NCBI GenBank assembly: GCA_949296355.1
Contig: CASFPS010000012.1
Coordinates: 1 to 51,739, forward strand
DNA: 51,739 bases
Source of the DNA: an uncultured bacterium
GTDB lineage: Bacteria > Cyanobacteriota > Vampirovibrionia > Gastranaerophilales > Gastranaerophilaceae
Direction of reading: 5' to 3'
Position numbers and translations under genes: made by a program. A model generated the notes under the pieces. That model did not search any database and was not told the origin of the DNA. It saw only the letters and a list, made by a program, of their open reading frames with translations. Positions 6,051 through 15,686 of the stretch are shown here, piece by piece. The first letter of the stretch is position 1. Every line of letters starts with the position of its first letter.

Positions 6051-7280
6051 ATGTTAGATTTTAAATCAACATTAAAAATGGCAATAAATTCTCTCAGAGT
6101 CAATATGCTGCGCTCTGCGCTTACGAGTCTCGGTGTAATTATCGGTGTAAGTGCCGTAATTATCATGCTTGCGGTCGGAACCGGCGCCAGCAAAAAAGTT
6201 ACAGAAAACATGGAAGCAATGGGGACAAATATCCTGACTATCCGGTCAGCTTCCGCTAAAACAGGCGGGGTTCACATGGGTATGGGAACAAAGCCTACTC
6301 TTACCTCAAAAGACGCTGAGGCTATAAAAAAGATGGCGCGCGGAATCCTTGCAATATCAACAATGTCCTCCCAAACCCAGCAGCTTACTTACGGAAATCA
6401 GAACTGGTCAACAACTGTTTACGGAGTCCAGCCTTCTTATTTATATATAAAAAATTATGAAATAGAAATGGGGAGAGGTTTTATTCCGGAAGATCTCCAG
6501 AATAGCGCAAAAGTTACTCTCATAGGCTCCACTATTGCAGCAGAACTTTTCGGGGATGTTGATCCTATTAATAAAGTTATAAGAGTCGGCAATATTCCGT
6601 TCAAAGTTGTAGGATTATTAAAACCCAAAGGTCAGTCCGGTCCGTTTGATCAGGACGATTTAATATTTATTCCGATTACAACGGCGCAGAAAAAAGTTTT
6701 CGGAACGGATTTTCCCGGAACAGTCAGTCAAATTGTTATAAAAGGGCAAAACCCTGACACACTTAACGAAACTATTCAGGATATAACAGAAATTCTTGTT
6801 GCAAGACATCATATCGGAAAAAATCAGGAAAATGATTTTGAAATCAGAAATTCTGCCGAGTTTCAGGAGAGGATGAAATCAACGGTACAGACTTTTGCAA
6901 TACTTCTTGCCTCAATTGCCTCTGTCTCTCTTCTTGTTGGCGGTATCGGGATTATGAACATTATGCTCGTATCCGTTACTGAGAGAACTAAAGAAATCGG
7001 TATCAGAATGGCAATCGGCGCTCAGGTAAGCGATATAAGATGGCAGTTTCTGATTGAATCCTTTCTGCTTTCTATGATTGGCGGTCTTATAGGTGTTGTC
7101 GTAGGAATTTTAGGTTCTTATTTAATAACGGTGTTTGCACCTACTATGACAATATCAATTTCTTTGTTCTCAATCATTTTGGCGCTGGGATTCTCGGGGC
7201 TTGTCGGGGTAGGGTTCGGGTATTACCCTGCATACAAAGCATCACTGCTTAACCCGATTGATGCACTCAGGTATGAATAA
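6051..7280 (+). CDS. MacB-type ABC transporter permease (MacB_PCD plus FtsX domains)
   Basis: A 409-aa inner-membrane protein: one N-terminal transmembrane helix (about residues 22-42, SLGVIIGVSAVIIMLAVGTG), a ~230-residue periplasmic MacB-core domain, then three helices of the FtsX domain near the C-terminus, including the family sequence GGIGIMNIMLVSVTERTKEIG and the terminal YPAYKASLLNPIDALRYE. MacB-type systems work mechanically across the membrane with a separate ATPase and usually a membrane-fusion partner to export lipids, peptides or drugs. No ATPase or fusion protein gene is adjacent, so it must pair with one encoded elsewhere. ATG 6051 is chosen because AGGAAG precedes it and the family starts here; the TTG at 6027 overlaps the upstream gene. 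Confidence 0.9.
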   Translation: MLDFKSTLKMAINSLRVNMLRSALTSLGVIIGVSAVIIMLAVGTGASKKVTENMEAMGTNILTIRSASAKTGGVHMGMGTKPTLTSKDAEAIKKMARGILAISTMSSQTQQLTYGNQNWSTTVYGVQPSYLYIKNYEIEMGRGFIPEDLQNSAKVTLIGSTIAAELFGDVDPINKVIRVGNIPFKVVGLLKPKGQSGPFDQDDLIFIPITTAQKKVFGTDFPGTVSQIVIKGQNPDTLNETIQDITEILVARHHIGKNQENDFEIRNSAEFQERMKSTVQTFAILLASIASVSLLVGGIGIMNIMLVSVTERTKEIGIRMAIGAQVSDIRWQFLIESFLLSMIGGLIGVVVGILGSYLITVFAPTMTISISLFSIILALGFSGLVGVGFGYYPAYKASLLNPIDALRYE

Positions 7281-7296
7281 CAGAAAAAATCCTTTA

Positions 7297-7325
7297 TTGC
7301 TCCAAAAATCTTTACATGATATAAT
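7297..7325 (+). promoter_or_regulatory. Leaderless promoter of the sensor kinase gene
   Basis: TTGCTC 7297-7302, 17-base spacer, TATAAT 7320-7325, then six bases to the ATG at 7332. Same geometry as ruvC; no ribosome site can fit. Confidence 0.7.
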
Positions 7326-7331
7326 TTCGGT

Positions 7332-9200
7332 ATGGAAACAAGTGCTGAACTTAAGAAACCGGTTAAAAAAGAGAAAGCAAAGGGGATGACGGCTCAAACC
7401 AGATTAATACTGGCAGGTTTGGGGGTTAGTACTGCATTTATCCTTCTGGCTGCAGGTTTTGCGACCTATAGCATAAGCCAGAATATGAACAGCGCTTATA
7501 AGAATTTTGCACTTGTTTTGTCTAAAACCCTTGCAATTGAAGGTGTTGAAGCAACAAAAGCAGCACCTGAGCTTGCTAAATACGATGCTTTGCGTACTAA
7601 TTCCGTTTCTGTTTTAAACAGTAACGACGATATTGCATTTATTATTTTTAAAGATAATAATTCAAAAATTATATACTCAAGTAAAGATGATTATCCTGAT
7701 CAGGCAGAGAAAGCCAGAATTACAGTTAGTTCACCTATGGTTATAAAGAATTTAGGCTCTTCTCAAAATGTTGGTTCTGTTGAAGTCGGGTTGAGCGGAA
7801 GTATTATTGACAGAGTTTCTGCAACTTCCAAAGCTTCTATTGCCGTTGTATTTTTGCTTGCTTGGCTTGTGATTGTGGGAATTATTTACATGAACTCCTC
7901 AATTATCACACGCGAACTGCGCAAACTTTATCAGGGGGTTAAAAAGATTTCATCAGGCGAATTCGGGTATATGATTGACGATAAAGATGTGGACAGCGAA
8001 GTTAAAGAGCTCTACGGCGCATTTAACGATATGTCGGAAAAACTAAGCAGGTATAATGAACAGACTATTGAAAGCCTGACGTTTGAGCGTAACAAGCTTG
8101 AATCTGTTCTTATGAGTATTGTTAACGGTGTTGTTGTGTGTGATAACCACGACAAAGTCATTATGGTTAACAATTATGCACAAAGACTGCTTGAAGTTGA
8201 AGAAAAAGATATCTTAAACACGCAAATTCAGCAGTTCTGCGACTCATCAGGCGAATTCTGTTTTGCGGATAAAATTGCACAATTCAAAGACACTCCGCTT
8301 GATGATGACGGAACACCGGTTACTTTTAACATCCGGATTGATACAAAAGTCCTTAAGTGCTTGATATCCCCTATGTTTACCCGTTCAAATTCTTATGTCG
8401 GATATATTATTGTATTGATTGATGTTACAAAAGACGTCGAGATGGATCAGCTTCGCTCTAACTTCATTTCTAATGTCTCGCACGAGCTTAGAACGCCTGT
8501 AACTGTTTTAAGAAGCTATATTGATACTCTCTACAGTTACGGTAATGATTTTGACTTCAACACCCAGAGAGAATTCATAGGAGTAATGAATCAGGAAATA
8601 ATAAGGCTTAACCGAATGGTTAACGATATTCTGGATTTTTCAAGATATGAAGCCCAGAATGTTCATATGGAAAAAACAAAAACCGATATTATTGAAATTA
8701 TTGAAGATGCGGTTAATCAGGTTCAGGTTCTTGCAAAAGAACACGATTTGACGATTTCCATTATGAAAGAACCGGATTTACCTCAGATTTTTGTAAATAT
8801 TGAAAGCATTTCCCGCGCATTTATGAATATTTTATCAAATGCTATCAAATATTCACCTGACGGAAAACGTATCAAAGTCCGCGTTGAACGCTCACGTGAC
8901 GGCGAGTATGTGGAAGTAAGCGTGGAAGATCAGGGACCGGGGATTCCTGAAAAGGATCAGAAAAAAGTGTTTGACAGATTTTACAGATGTGAAAATGCAA
9001 CCCATACAGTTAAGGGAACGGGCTTAGGACTTCATCTGGTTAAAGTAACAGTTGAAAAACACCATCACGGTCAGGTTTTTGTAGATTCAAAAGAAGGTGA
9101 AGGCTCTACTTTCGGCTTTAGACTGCCGATTAATTTACCGCCGGAAGAAGAGGAAGAATATATTCCAAAGAACAAGCTTCCTGCAGAAAGCGAAGCTTAA
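7332..9200 (+). CDS. Membrane sensor histidine kinase (HAMP-PAS-HisKA-HATPase)
   Basis: A 622-aa two-component kinase. Order: cytoplasmic basic tail, transmembrane helix about 25-46, periplasmic sensing region to ~165, second helix about 167-188, HAMP (~190-245), PAS domain (~255-370), HisKA with the phospho-acceptor His384 in FISNVSHELRTPVTVL, then the ATPase domain with N box NAIKYSPDG, G1 DQGPGIP, F box FDRFYR and G2 GTGLGLHLVK. The layout is that of PhoR/WalK-type kinases. No response regulator is adjacent, so it is an orphan in this window. Its ATG lies six bases after a TATAAT. The acidic tail (EEEEEY) is probably disordered. Confidence 0.95.
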   Translation: METSAELKKPVKKEKAKGMTAQTRLILAGLGVSTAFILLAAGFATYSISQNMNSAYKNFALVLSKTLAIEGVEATKAAPELAKYDALRTNSVSVLNSNDDIAFIIFKDNNSKIIYSSKDDYPDQAEKARITVSSPMVIKNLGSSQNVGSVEVGLSGSIIDRVSATSKASIAVVFLLAWLVIVGIIYMNSSIITRELRKLYQGVKKISSGEFGYMIDDKDVDSEVKELYGAFNDMSEKLSRYNEQTIESLTFERNKLESVLMSIVNGVVVCDNHDKVIMVNNYAQRLLEVEEKDILNTQIQQFCDSSGEFCFADKIAQFKDTPLDDDGTPVTFNIRIDTKVLKCLISPMFTRSNSYVGYIIVLIDVTKDVEMDQLRSNFISNVSHELRTPVTVLRSYIDTLYSYGNDFDFNTQREFIGVMNQEIIRLNRMVNDILDFSRYEAQNVHMEKTKTDIIEIIEDAVNQVQVLAKEHDLTISIMKEPDLPQIFVNIESISRAFMNILSNAIKYSPDGKRIKVRVERSRDGEYVEVSVEDQGPGIPEKDQKKVFDRFYRCENATHTVKGTGLGLHLVKVTVEKHHHGQVFVDSKEGEGSTFGFRLPINLPPEEEEEYIPKNKLPAESEA

Positions 9201-9210
9201 TAAATTTTTG

Positions 9211-9219
9211 TGTTATAAT
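9211..9219 (+). promoter_or_regulatory. Extended -10 promoter of the activase gene
   Basis: TGTTATAAT is an extended -10 element, about 28 bases upstream of the AGAGGGAAGAAGG ribosome region of the 9255 gene. No clear -35. Confidence 0.5.
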
Positions 9220-9254
9220 AATTACATTAAATTCAGAGGGAAGAAGGTAAAAAG

Positions 9255-10259
9255 ATGAGTTTAGATGTATATTTAGGTATTGATGTCGGATCTGTTACGA
9301 CAAAATTGGCGTTGGTTGATGAAAAAGGCAAGTATGTTGACTCTTACATGCTGAAAACTGCCGGTAAGCCTGTTGATGCAGTTCAGGACGGCTTAAGACA
9401 CATACTTTCGCAGGCATTATGCGACTATTCAGTTAAAGGTGTGGGTACAACCGGTTCGGGAAGAAATCTTGCCGGTGCTCTTGTAGGAGCAGATGTTGTA
9501 AAAAATGAAATTACAGCACACGCAGTTGCCGCAAGCACAAATATTCCGGGCGTTCAGACTATTTTAGAAATCGGCGGGCAGGACAGTAAAATAATTATCC
9601 TCCGTGACGGTATTGTAACTGATTTTGCAATGAATACAGTCTGTGCAGCAGGTACCGGAAGCTTTTTAGACCATCAGGCGCAGAGATTAAATGTTCCGAT
9701 AGAAAAATTCGGCGAAACTGCTTTAAAATCAGAAAACCCGGCTAGAATTGCAGGGCGTTGCGGCGTTTTTGCAGAATCAGACTTAATCCACAAGCAGCAG
9801 TTGGGATATCCGGTTGAAGATTTACTATATGGTCTCTGTCAGGCGCTTGTAAGAAATTATCTTTCAAATCTGGCTCTGGGGAAGGAACTTTTGCCTACAA
9901 TATCTTTTCAGGGCGGTGTTGCAACAAATTCCGGCATGGTAAAAGCGTTTGAAGAAGCTCTTAATACAAAAATTGTCGTACCTGAAAACCACCAGACAAT
10001 GGGTGCAATCGGGGCGGCGCTTCTTGCAATGGAAAATCACCAGTACACGGAAGCTGAAACAAAATTCAAAGGCTGGGAAGTCGGAAATATGAACTTCCAA
10101 TCCGTAACCTGCCAGTGCACGGGATGCTCTAACAACTGCGAAGTTATTACAATCCTTGAAGGCGCCCAACACATAGGTCACGTTGAAAAAATCGGCGATA
10201 TTAAAGGAAACATTATTGCACGCTGGGGCGGAACCTGCGGAAGATGGGATATAAATTAA
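9255..10259 (+). CDS. Acyl-CoA dehydratase activase (BadF/BadG/BcrA/BcrD-type ATPase)
   Basis: ATP-driven iron-sulfur reductase of the actin-like fold that fires single electrons into 2-hydroxyacyl-CoA dehydratases or benzoyl-CoA reductase-like enzymes. Seen here: GIDVGSVTTK phosphate loop, IGGQDSK, the TVCAAGTGSFLD segment with Cys130, and RCGVFAESDLIHK with Cys169, the two cysteines that in the homodimer hold one [4Fe-4S] cluster. A C-terminal extension (residues ~285-334) adds QCTGCSNNC and a final GTCGR cysteine, as in the long fused activases, perhaps a second cluster site. Length 334 aa. Likely partner of the 4967 product, giving a split version of a normally fused protein. The electron donor and target are not in the window. 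Confidence 0.9.
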   Translation: MSLDVYLGIDVGSVTTKLALVDEKGKYVDSYMLKTAGKPVDAVQDGLRHILSQALCDYSVKGVGTTGSGRNLAGALVGADVVKNEITAHAVAASTNIPGVQTILEIGGQDSKIIILRDGIVTDFAMNTVCAAGTGSFLDHQAQRLNVPIEKFGETALKSENPARIAGRCGVFAESDLIHKQQLGYPVEDLLYGLCQALVRNYLSNLALGKELLPTISFQGGVATNSGMVKAFEEALNTKIVVPENHQTMGAIGAALLAMENHQYTEAETKFKGWEVGNMNFQSVTCQCTGCSNNCEVITILEGAQHIGHVEKIGDIKGNIIARWGGTCGRWDIN

Positions 10260-10275
10260 TACAGGTGTTTGGTTT

Positions 10276-10349
10276 TATATAGTTTTTCATTTCTCAAACA
10301 CGCTCCCGCCTCCGGCTCCCGCTATCGTTTCGAAATAAAAAACTATATA
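10276..10349. repeat. 74-bp palindromic element between the activase gene and kdsA
   Basis: Arms of 18 bases, TATATAGTTTTTCATTTC and GAAATAAAAAACTATATA, pair with one C.A mismatch around a GC-rich 38-base centre made of CTCCCGCC/GGCTCCCGC-like pieces. There is no T-tract outside the stem. It looks like a small inserted hairpin element (MITE-like) in the leader of kdsA and could also attenuate transcription into it. Confidence 0.7.
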
Positions 10350-10385
10350 AATTTAAAAACTCTATTCATAAAAAAGAGAGAAAAT

Positions 10386-11192
10386 ATGAAATTAAATAAC
10401 TTTGAAATAGGAAAAGACAAGCTCACAATTCTTGCAGGTCCTTGTGCGGCTGAATCTATGGACATTTTGCGCAAAACTGCAGAAGGCTTGAAAATTGCCT
10501 GTCAGGAACTCGGGATAAATTATGTATTCAAGTCCTCTTTTGACAAGGCAAACCGTTCTTCTATCAATTCCTACAGAGGTCCGGGGCTTGAAAAAGGGCT
10601 TGAAATGCTCGCTAAAATAAAAAAAGAGTTTGAACTTCCAATAGTTACGGATATTCATCTTCCCGAACAGGCGGCAGTTGTTGCGGAAGTTGCGGATATT
10701 CTTCAAATTCCCGCATTCTTATGCCGTCAGACAGACTTGCTTGTAGCTGCTGCTAAAACCGGAAAAATTGTTAACATTAAAAAAGGACAGTTTTTAGCGC
10801 CCCAGCAGATGAAATCTCTGGTTAAAAAGGTTGAAGATAGCGGAAATAAACAAATTCTGCTGACAGATAGAGGAGTATCCTTTGGATACAACAATCTTGT
10901 AGTGGATTTCAGAGCAATCCCTATTATGAAAGAATTCGGGTATCCCGTCGTATTTGATGCAACGCATAGTGTTCAAATGCCGGGCTCTAACGGAGATTCA
11001 ACCGGCGGAGACAGAAGGTTTGTACCGACGCTTGCAAACGCCGCAATGGCAGCAGGGGCTGATGTACTATTCTTTGAAGTTCATCCGGAGCCGGACTGTG
11101 CACTTTGTGACGGACCTAATATGCTGGCTTTGAGTGATGCGAAAAAAGTTTTCAAAAAGTGCAGAGAGATTTTTGAGATAGTCAGATGCTAA
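10386..11192 (+). CDS. kdsA: 3-deoxy-D-manno-octulosonate 8-phosphate synthase
   Basis: Condenses phosphoenolpyruvate with arabinose 5-phosphate to KDO 8-phosphate, the committed step to the inner-core sugar of LPS, so the cell is a diderm with KDO. Visible: [12 protein letters not shown], the [11 protein letters not shown] loop, [10 protein letters not shown], and the [11 protein letters not shown] and [17 protein letters not shown] metal/substrate segments. Cys20 in AGPC occupies the position that is Asn in the metal-free E. coli-type enzymes, so this should be a metal-dependent (class II) synthase. Length 268 aa is typical. ATG 10386 is preceded by AGAGAG. Its stop overlaps the aroA start (ATGCTAA), so translation is coupled. 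Confidence 0.95.
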   Translation: MKLNNFEIGKDKLTILAGPCAAESMDILRKTAEGLKIACQELGINYVFKSSFDKANRSSINSYRGPGLEKGLEMLAKIKKEFELPIVTDIHLPEQAAVVAEVADILQIPAFLCRQTDLLVAAAKTGKIVNIKKGQFLAPQQMKSLVKKVEDSGNKQILLTDRGVSFGYNNLVVDFRAIPIMKEFGYPVVFDATHSVQMPGSNGDSTGGDRRFVPTLANAAMAAGADVLFFEVHPEPDCALCDGPNMLALSDAKKVFKKCREIFEIVRC

Positions 11193-12508
11193 AAACAGTA
11201 AAAAAGCTGAATAAGGGTTTAAAGGGTGAGATAACAATTCCTGCTGATAAGTCAATTTCACATAGAGCAGTGATGTTTTCTTCTATTGCAAAAGGCGAGT
11301 GTATAGTAAGGAATTTCTCAAGCGGAGAGGATTGTCATTCGACATTAAATTTATTCAAGCAACTCGGTGTTGATATCTCATTTATTGATGACAAAACACT
11401 TCAAATACGTTCATCAGGTAAGTTAACGCCCGGTGGCAACAATTATATTTACCCCTGCGGAAATTCCGGAACTACTATGAGGTTAGTTTCGGGGATTTTG
11501 GCAGGACAAAATTTCGACTCGGTTCTTGTCGGGGATGAGAGTTTATCCAAACGTCCGATGAAGCGTATAATTGAACAATTAACTCTTATGGGCGCTGATA
11601 TAACCTCTGTAGACGGACACGCCCCGCTTACGATAAGAGGGAGGAAGCTTCACGGGATTGATTACATTTCAAAACTTGCAAGTGCTCAGGTTAAATCCTG
11701 TATACTGCTTGCAGGGTTAAATGCGGAAGGTAAAACAACTTTTGAGGAGCCTTACATCTCAAGAGACCATACCGAAAGACTGTTCAAATATCTTGAAGCT
11801 GATATCAAAACAGAAGGCACAAAAGTTACAATAACACCATCGCAAATGATTGCTAAAGATATTGATGTTGTTGGTGACATTTCTTCAGCGGCGTTCTTTA
11901 TTGTTGCGGGACTTATTGTAAAAGGTTCAGATTTTGTTATAAAAAATGTCGGCATAAATCCTACCCGCTCCGGAATTCTTGACGTTGTTGAACGTATGGG
12001 AGGCGGGGTAAATATCTTAAATAAGCGTCTTGTTTCCGGCGAACCGTGTGCAGATATCAGGGTTCAGTATAATGATTCGTTAAAAGGATGTGTAATAGAA
12101 GGTGAAGATATTCCGAGATTAATTGACGAGCTTCCTGTAATTGCGGTTCTGGCTTCTCAAGCAGATGGCGATACTATAGTTAAAAATGCAGAGGATTTGA
12201 GGAACAAAGAATCAGATAGGATTAAGTGCCTTGTTGCGGAGCTTACAAAAATAGGTGTTAATATAGAAGAAACACCGGACGGGTTTATTGTTCACGGGGG
12301 CAGGGGTAAAAGTGAGGGTAAATGTGTAGGTAAATCTCTTGCAAATAATACAATTGTCCAGCCACTTGAAAGCTACCATGACCATAGGCTTGCGATGAGT
12401 TTTTATATAGCAGGACTTGTATGCGAGAATGAAATTGCAATAAACGGATTTGAGTGGACAAAGATTTCTTTCCCTGAATTTGAGAATCTGATAAATCAAT
12501 TGTTATAG
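11186..12508 (+). CDS. aroA: 5-enolpyruvylshikimate-3-phosphate synthase (EPSP synthase)
   Basis: Penultimate enzyme of the shikimate pathway, joining phosphoenolpyruvate to shikimate 3-phosphate. [17 protein letters not shown] carries the shikimate-binding Lys-Ser-Ser, [14 protein letters not shown] the PEP loop, SRDHTERL and the late NKESDRIK and [11 protein letters not shown] motifs complete the two-domain inside-out barrel. GNSGTTMRL and RDHTE indicate the class II form. Length 440 aa is normal. It starts 7 bases inside kdsA; the two enzymes share PEP as substrate and a transcription unit but not a pathway. [13 protein letters not shown] insertion near residue 373 is slightly longer than usual. 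Confidence 0.96.
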   Translation: MLKTVKKLNKGLKGEITIPADKSISHRAVMFSSIAKGECIVRNFSSGEDCHSTLNLFKQLGVDISFIDDKTLQIRSSGKLTPGGNNYIYPCGNSGTTMRLVSGILAGQNFDSVLVGDESLSKRPMKRIIEQLTLMGADITSVDGHAPLTIRGRKLHGIDYISKLASAQVKSCILLAGLNAEGKTTFEEPYISRDHTERLFKYLEADIKTEGTKVTITPSQMIAKDIDVVGDISSAAFFIVAGLIVKGSDFVIKNVGINPTRSGILDVVERMGGGVNILNKRLVSGEPCADIRVQYNDSLKGCVIEGEDIPRLIDELPVIAVLASQADGDTIVKNAEDLRNKESDRIKCLVAELTKIGVNIEETPDGFIVHGGRGKSEGKCVGKSLANNTIVQPLESYHDHRLAMSFYIAGLVCENEIAINGFEWTKISFPEFENLINQLL

Positions 12509-13026
12509 ATAAGGAACATGTCCGATCCGGAGCTCACCACCTAAAAGCTGCAGTGGAACTAATTTATAAAGCGCTAACATCTAAAAGCACCCATCCTAAC
12601 CTTCCCTCAAAGGGATGGAATTTGCCCAACTTGGCGCCCGCCTCCCTAAAGGGTGAATCAATAAAATTTTAGAGATTCTTCACCCCTAAATTACTGTCGG
12701 GTTCAGAATGACGGCAAGTTTGTAGGTTTACTTACCGGATTTCCGTCATTCAGAGGAGCGAGAGCGACGTGGCAATCCAGTAAGTTATTGTTGGGTTTCA
12801 CACAACCTACATTTTTTGATTGTAGAATTTGTTTTGGATTGCTTCGGGCTACTTTGGCTGCTCCCTCGCAATGACGCAAAACTCGTAGGTTTACTTCATG
12901 ACTAAAATCATTTACCCCCGCAATGATGTGGGGATTGTAGATTTATTTCCTCAGTCACTTAGTCACATAATCACTCAGTCACTAATTAAATACATTTACC
13001 CCTTAATAGACACTAAATCTGTAAAT
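12509..13026. repeat. Intergenic repeat cluster between aroA and pcrA
   Basis: 518 bases without a credible gene. It holds the 133-bp CGTCATT...AATGACG element (12744-12876, listed separately), a CTTCCCTCAAAGGGATGG hairpin near 12602, and a tract near 12940-13000 of TCAGTCACT units that recurs in inverted orientation at about 36690-36730. Several CATTTACCCC motifs, also found at other gene ends in the window, are present. The two flanking genes converge. Confidence 0.7.
12744..12876 (+). repeat. 133-bp MITE-like element, copy A
   Basis: Ends CGTCATT...AATGACG are inverted; inside, GGCAATCC and GGATTGC pair, and TTGTTGGGTTTCACACAAC forms a central hairpin. It is closely similar, base for base over most of its length, to 36829-36960 in the same orientation. 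No coding capacity. Confidence 0.85.
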
Positions 13027-15594
13027 TTACCCCAGCTTTTTCAATCGGGCGTAAGCTGCATCCATGGCTTTTTTGCCGAGTTTGCCAAAATCTATTGTAT
13101 ACATTGTGCTGTCGCCAATCTGGATAACATCTGTTATATGCCCGACACCCAGTTTTTCGTGGAAAACTCTTTCGCCAATATTGAAATAATACTGCGTTGC
13201 GGAATTTTTTAACTCTTCTTCCGCCAGCTGCTGTTTTTCAAGCTCGGCATCTTTGCGCTTCTTTTCTTCAAGCTTGCGCTTCATAATGTTATCTTCAAAG
13301 AAAGCTTTAATCTTTTCTTCCTCTTTTTCTTTGTTTAAAGGACTTTTCTTTATAATAACCCTGCTTGGAGTGCGCTGAACAACGTTTGTAGTCTTTTTAG
13401 CCGCCGGTGCTACAAAATCTTTACCAAACCCTGTACTTCCGGTTTGTGCTGATGACGTACTTCCGTTATATTTACCCCCGGGTGCAACAAAATTAGCGCC
13501 AAAACCGGATACAGGTTTAACGTATCCGTCAGGAGTAAATGATGAAGAGGTTTTCCCGCCGGAAGCGTACTCTCCTTTAACCTTTTTAACGGCGCTTGTA
13601 AATGTACTTTCTCTGCCGGAGGAGTATTCAGAGAATGCTGATTCTTCTTCATCTATAAGTTTTGAAGGAATCTCTTCGAGGAATCTGCTTGGAGAATAGT
13701 ATTTATATTCACCCCACATTTGTCGGCGTTTTGCGGTTGTTAAATACAGTTTATTTTCAGCCCGCGTGACTCCTACGTACATAAGCCGGCGTTCTTCTTC
13801 CAACTCTGAAAGACTGTTTGAACATCTTGCTGACGGAAAAATTCCTTCATCGCATCCGGCAAGAAATACTATCGGAAATTCCAGACCTTTTGAAGCGTGG
13901 AGTGTCATAAGTGTTACATTATTGGCAATCTCGTCCATTCCGTCAATATCAGAGACTAAAGAAACCTGAGCTAAGAATTCGCCCAGAGTATTATCAAGCT
14001 CCTCCGGCTCAAATTCGTTTGCCACGTTTACAAGCTCCTGCAGGTTTTCGATTCTTGTCTGGTCTTCATCTGCACCTGACGCCTGCAATTCTCTCAAATA
14101 TCCGCTCTTTTCTAAAATAAGGCTTAAAAACTCCGGAAGCGAATATCTGGACTCTGCCTCCTTGAGCTTCATAATAAGAGTTGTAAAATCTTTCAGCTTT
14201 GTTGCCGTTCCTGATTTAATAGTAGAAATATTATCCACATCAAGAATTGCTGAAAACAGGCTTATATCCTGAGCGTCCGCATAGTCTTGCAAATGTTTGA
14301 GAGTAGTTTCCCCGATTGCACGCTTCGGAACATTAATTATTCTTCTTAAAGACTGGGAATCGTCCTGATTGTAGATTAATTTCAGATAGGCAATTGCGTC
14401 TTTGATTTCTTTTCGGTCATAGAACTTCAAGCCGCCGTAAATTCTATAAGGAATTCCTGCCGCAATCAGGGCTTCTTCCAATGCTCTTGACTGTGCGTTT
14501 GTACGGTAAAGAACCGCAAACTGGTTATAGTTATCGGAAGTATCTCTGATGGATTTTACAATGTAATTCGCTTCATCAGTCTCGTCCTGAGCTTCATATA
14601 GTGAAATTTTCTCTCCGTCGCCTTTTTGTGAATAAAGAACTTTATCCACACGCTCTTCATTGTTTTCAATAATAGCGTTTGCAGCGTTAAGAATATTAGC
14701 TGTAGAGCGGTAATTTTGCTCCAGTTTAACGAGTTTTGCGTTCGGAAAATCATTCTGGAAGTTCATAATGATTCTGAAATCCGCGCCACGCCAGCTGTAA
14801 ATTGATTGGTCAACATCACCCACAACGCAAAGAGAACGGGTTTGCGGGATATCCGCCTGCAGGTTTGTGTATAAAGCTTTAACAAGCTGGTATTGCGCCT
14901 GGTTAGTGTCTTGATACTCGTCCACGAGAATATGCTGAAATTTGTCATAATATTTCTTTCTGACTTCCGCATTCTGCTCAAGAAGCTTTACGCAAAGCAT
15001 AAGCATATCGTCAAAATCTATTGCGTTATTAGTGTTTAGGGCGTTTTCGTAGTATTCAAAAATCTTTGCAATGTTCTGGGATTTAAAATCTCTGGCAAAG
15101 GTTGCAAACGTATAAGCGTCCTGCATTTTGTTCTTTGCATTGGATATAATTGCCTTAACAAGTTTTGGCTGATAAATTTTATCATCCATATTAAGCTTTT
15201 TAACCGCCTGTTTAATTATTGCAAGCGAATCCGTTTCATCATATATAGTAAAGTTTTTGTCAAGTTTTTTGCCTGATTGGAATGAATAGTTTTCAATATC
15301 CTGCCTTAAAATACGACCGCAAATACTATGGAAAGTGCCCACCCACATATATCTTACGACTTTTTCACCGAGAATTGCCGATAACCTTTCCTTCATCTCT
15401 TTAGCCGCCTTGTTTGTAAAAGTTACGGCAAGGATTTTCCCTGCAATAGCGCCGTTTTGAATCATATAAGCTATTCTTGAAGTCAGAACCCTTGTCTTTC
15501 CGCTCCCTGCTCCTGCCAGTATAAGCAAAGCCCCTTCTGTAGTTTTGGCAGCCTCAAGCTGCTCTCTGTTAAGGTTTTCTAAAATATTTTCCAT
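13027..15594 (-). CDS. pcrA: UvrD/PcrA/Rep-family 3'-5' DNA helicase
   Basis: SF1A helicase for repair and for clearing protein roadblocks. Motifs in order: Q motif LNREQLEAA, Walker A GAGSGKT (28-34), Ia AVTFTNKAAKEM, II VDEYQDTN, III VGDVDQSIYSWRGAD, IV LEQNYRS, V MTLHASKGLEF and VI EERRLMYVGVTRA. The 855-aa length exceeds typical ~720-aa PcrA; the surplus is a low-complexity region at 660-790 with two FGxxFVAPxxK repeats and a charged coiled coil, before the C-terminal Tudor-like domain (NIGERVFHEKLGVGHI...IDFGKLGKK) that contacts RNA polymerase in PcrA. AGGGGA precedes the ATG. Name follows the C-terminal domain; UvrD would also be acceptable. Confidence 0.93.
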   Translation of the reverse strand: MENILENLNREQLEAAKTTEGALLILAGAGSGKTRVLTSRIAYMIQNGAIAGKILAVTFTNKAAKEMKERLSAILGEKVVRYMWVGTFHSICGRILRQDIENYSFQSGKKLDKNFTIYDETDSLAIIKQAVKKLNMDDKIYQPKLVKAIISNAKNKMQDAYTFATFARDFKSQNIAKIFEYYENALNTNNAIDFDDMLMLCVKLLEQNAEVRKKYYDKFQHILVDEYQDTNQAQYQLVKALYTNLQADIPQTRSLCVVGDVDQSIYSWRGADFRIIMNFQNDFPNAKLVKLEQNYRSTANILNAANAIIENNEERVDKVLYSQKGDGEKISLYEAQDETDEANYIVKSIRDTSDNYNQFAVLYRTNAQSRALEEALIAAGIPYRIYGGLKFYDRKEIKDAIAYLKLIYNQDDSQSLRRIINVPKRAIGETTLKHLQDYADAQDISLFSAILDVDNISTIKSGTATKLKDFTTLIMKLKEAESRYSLPEFLSLILEKSGYLRELQASGADEDQTRIENLQELVNVANEFEPEELDNTLGEFLAQVSLVSDIDGMDEIANNVTLMTLHASKGLEFPIVFLAGCDEGIFPSARCSNSLSELEEERRLMYVGVTRAENKLYLTTAKRRQMWGEYKYYSPSRFLEEIPSKLIDEEESAFSEYSSGRESTFTSAVKKVKGEYASGGKTSSSFTPDGYVKPVSGFGANFVAPGGKYNGSTSSAQTGSTGFGKDFVAPAAKKTTNVVQRTPSRVIIKKSPLNKEKEEEKIKAFFEDNIMKRKLEEKKRKDAELEKQQLAEEELKNSATQYYFNIGERVFHEKLGVGHITDVIQIGDSTMYTIDFGKLGKKAMDAAYARLKKLG

Positions 15595-15686
15595 TCCCCT
15601 ATTCCCAAACTGTCAATTTTGTGATATTATATATCAGCATACACAAAATATATGTAAATGACAATAAGATTTTAAAGGTGGTACTG

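Noticed and set aside
12898-13212. Plus-strand ORF over the pcrA 3' end
   Set aside because: Opposite-strand shadow of pcrA and of intergenic repeats.
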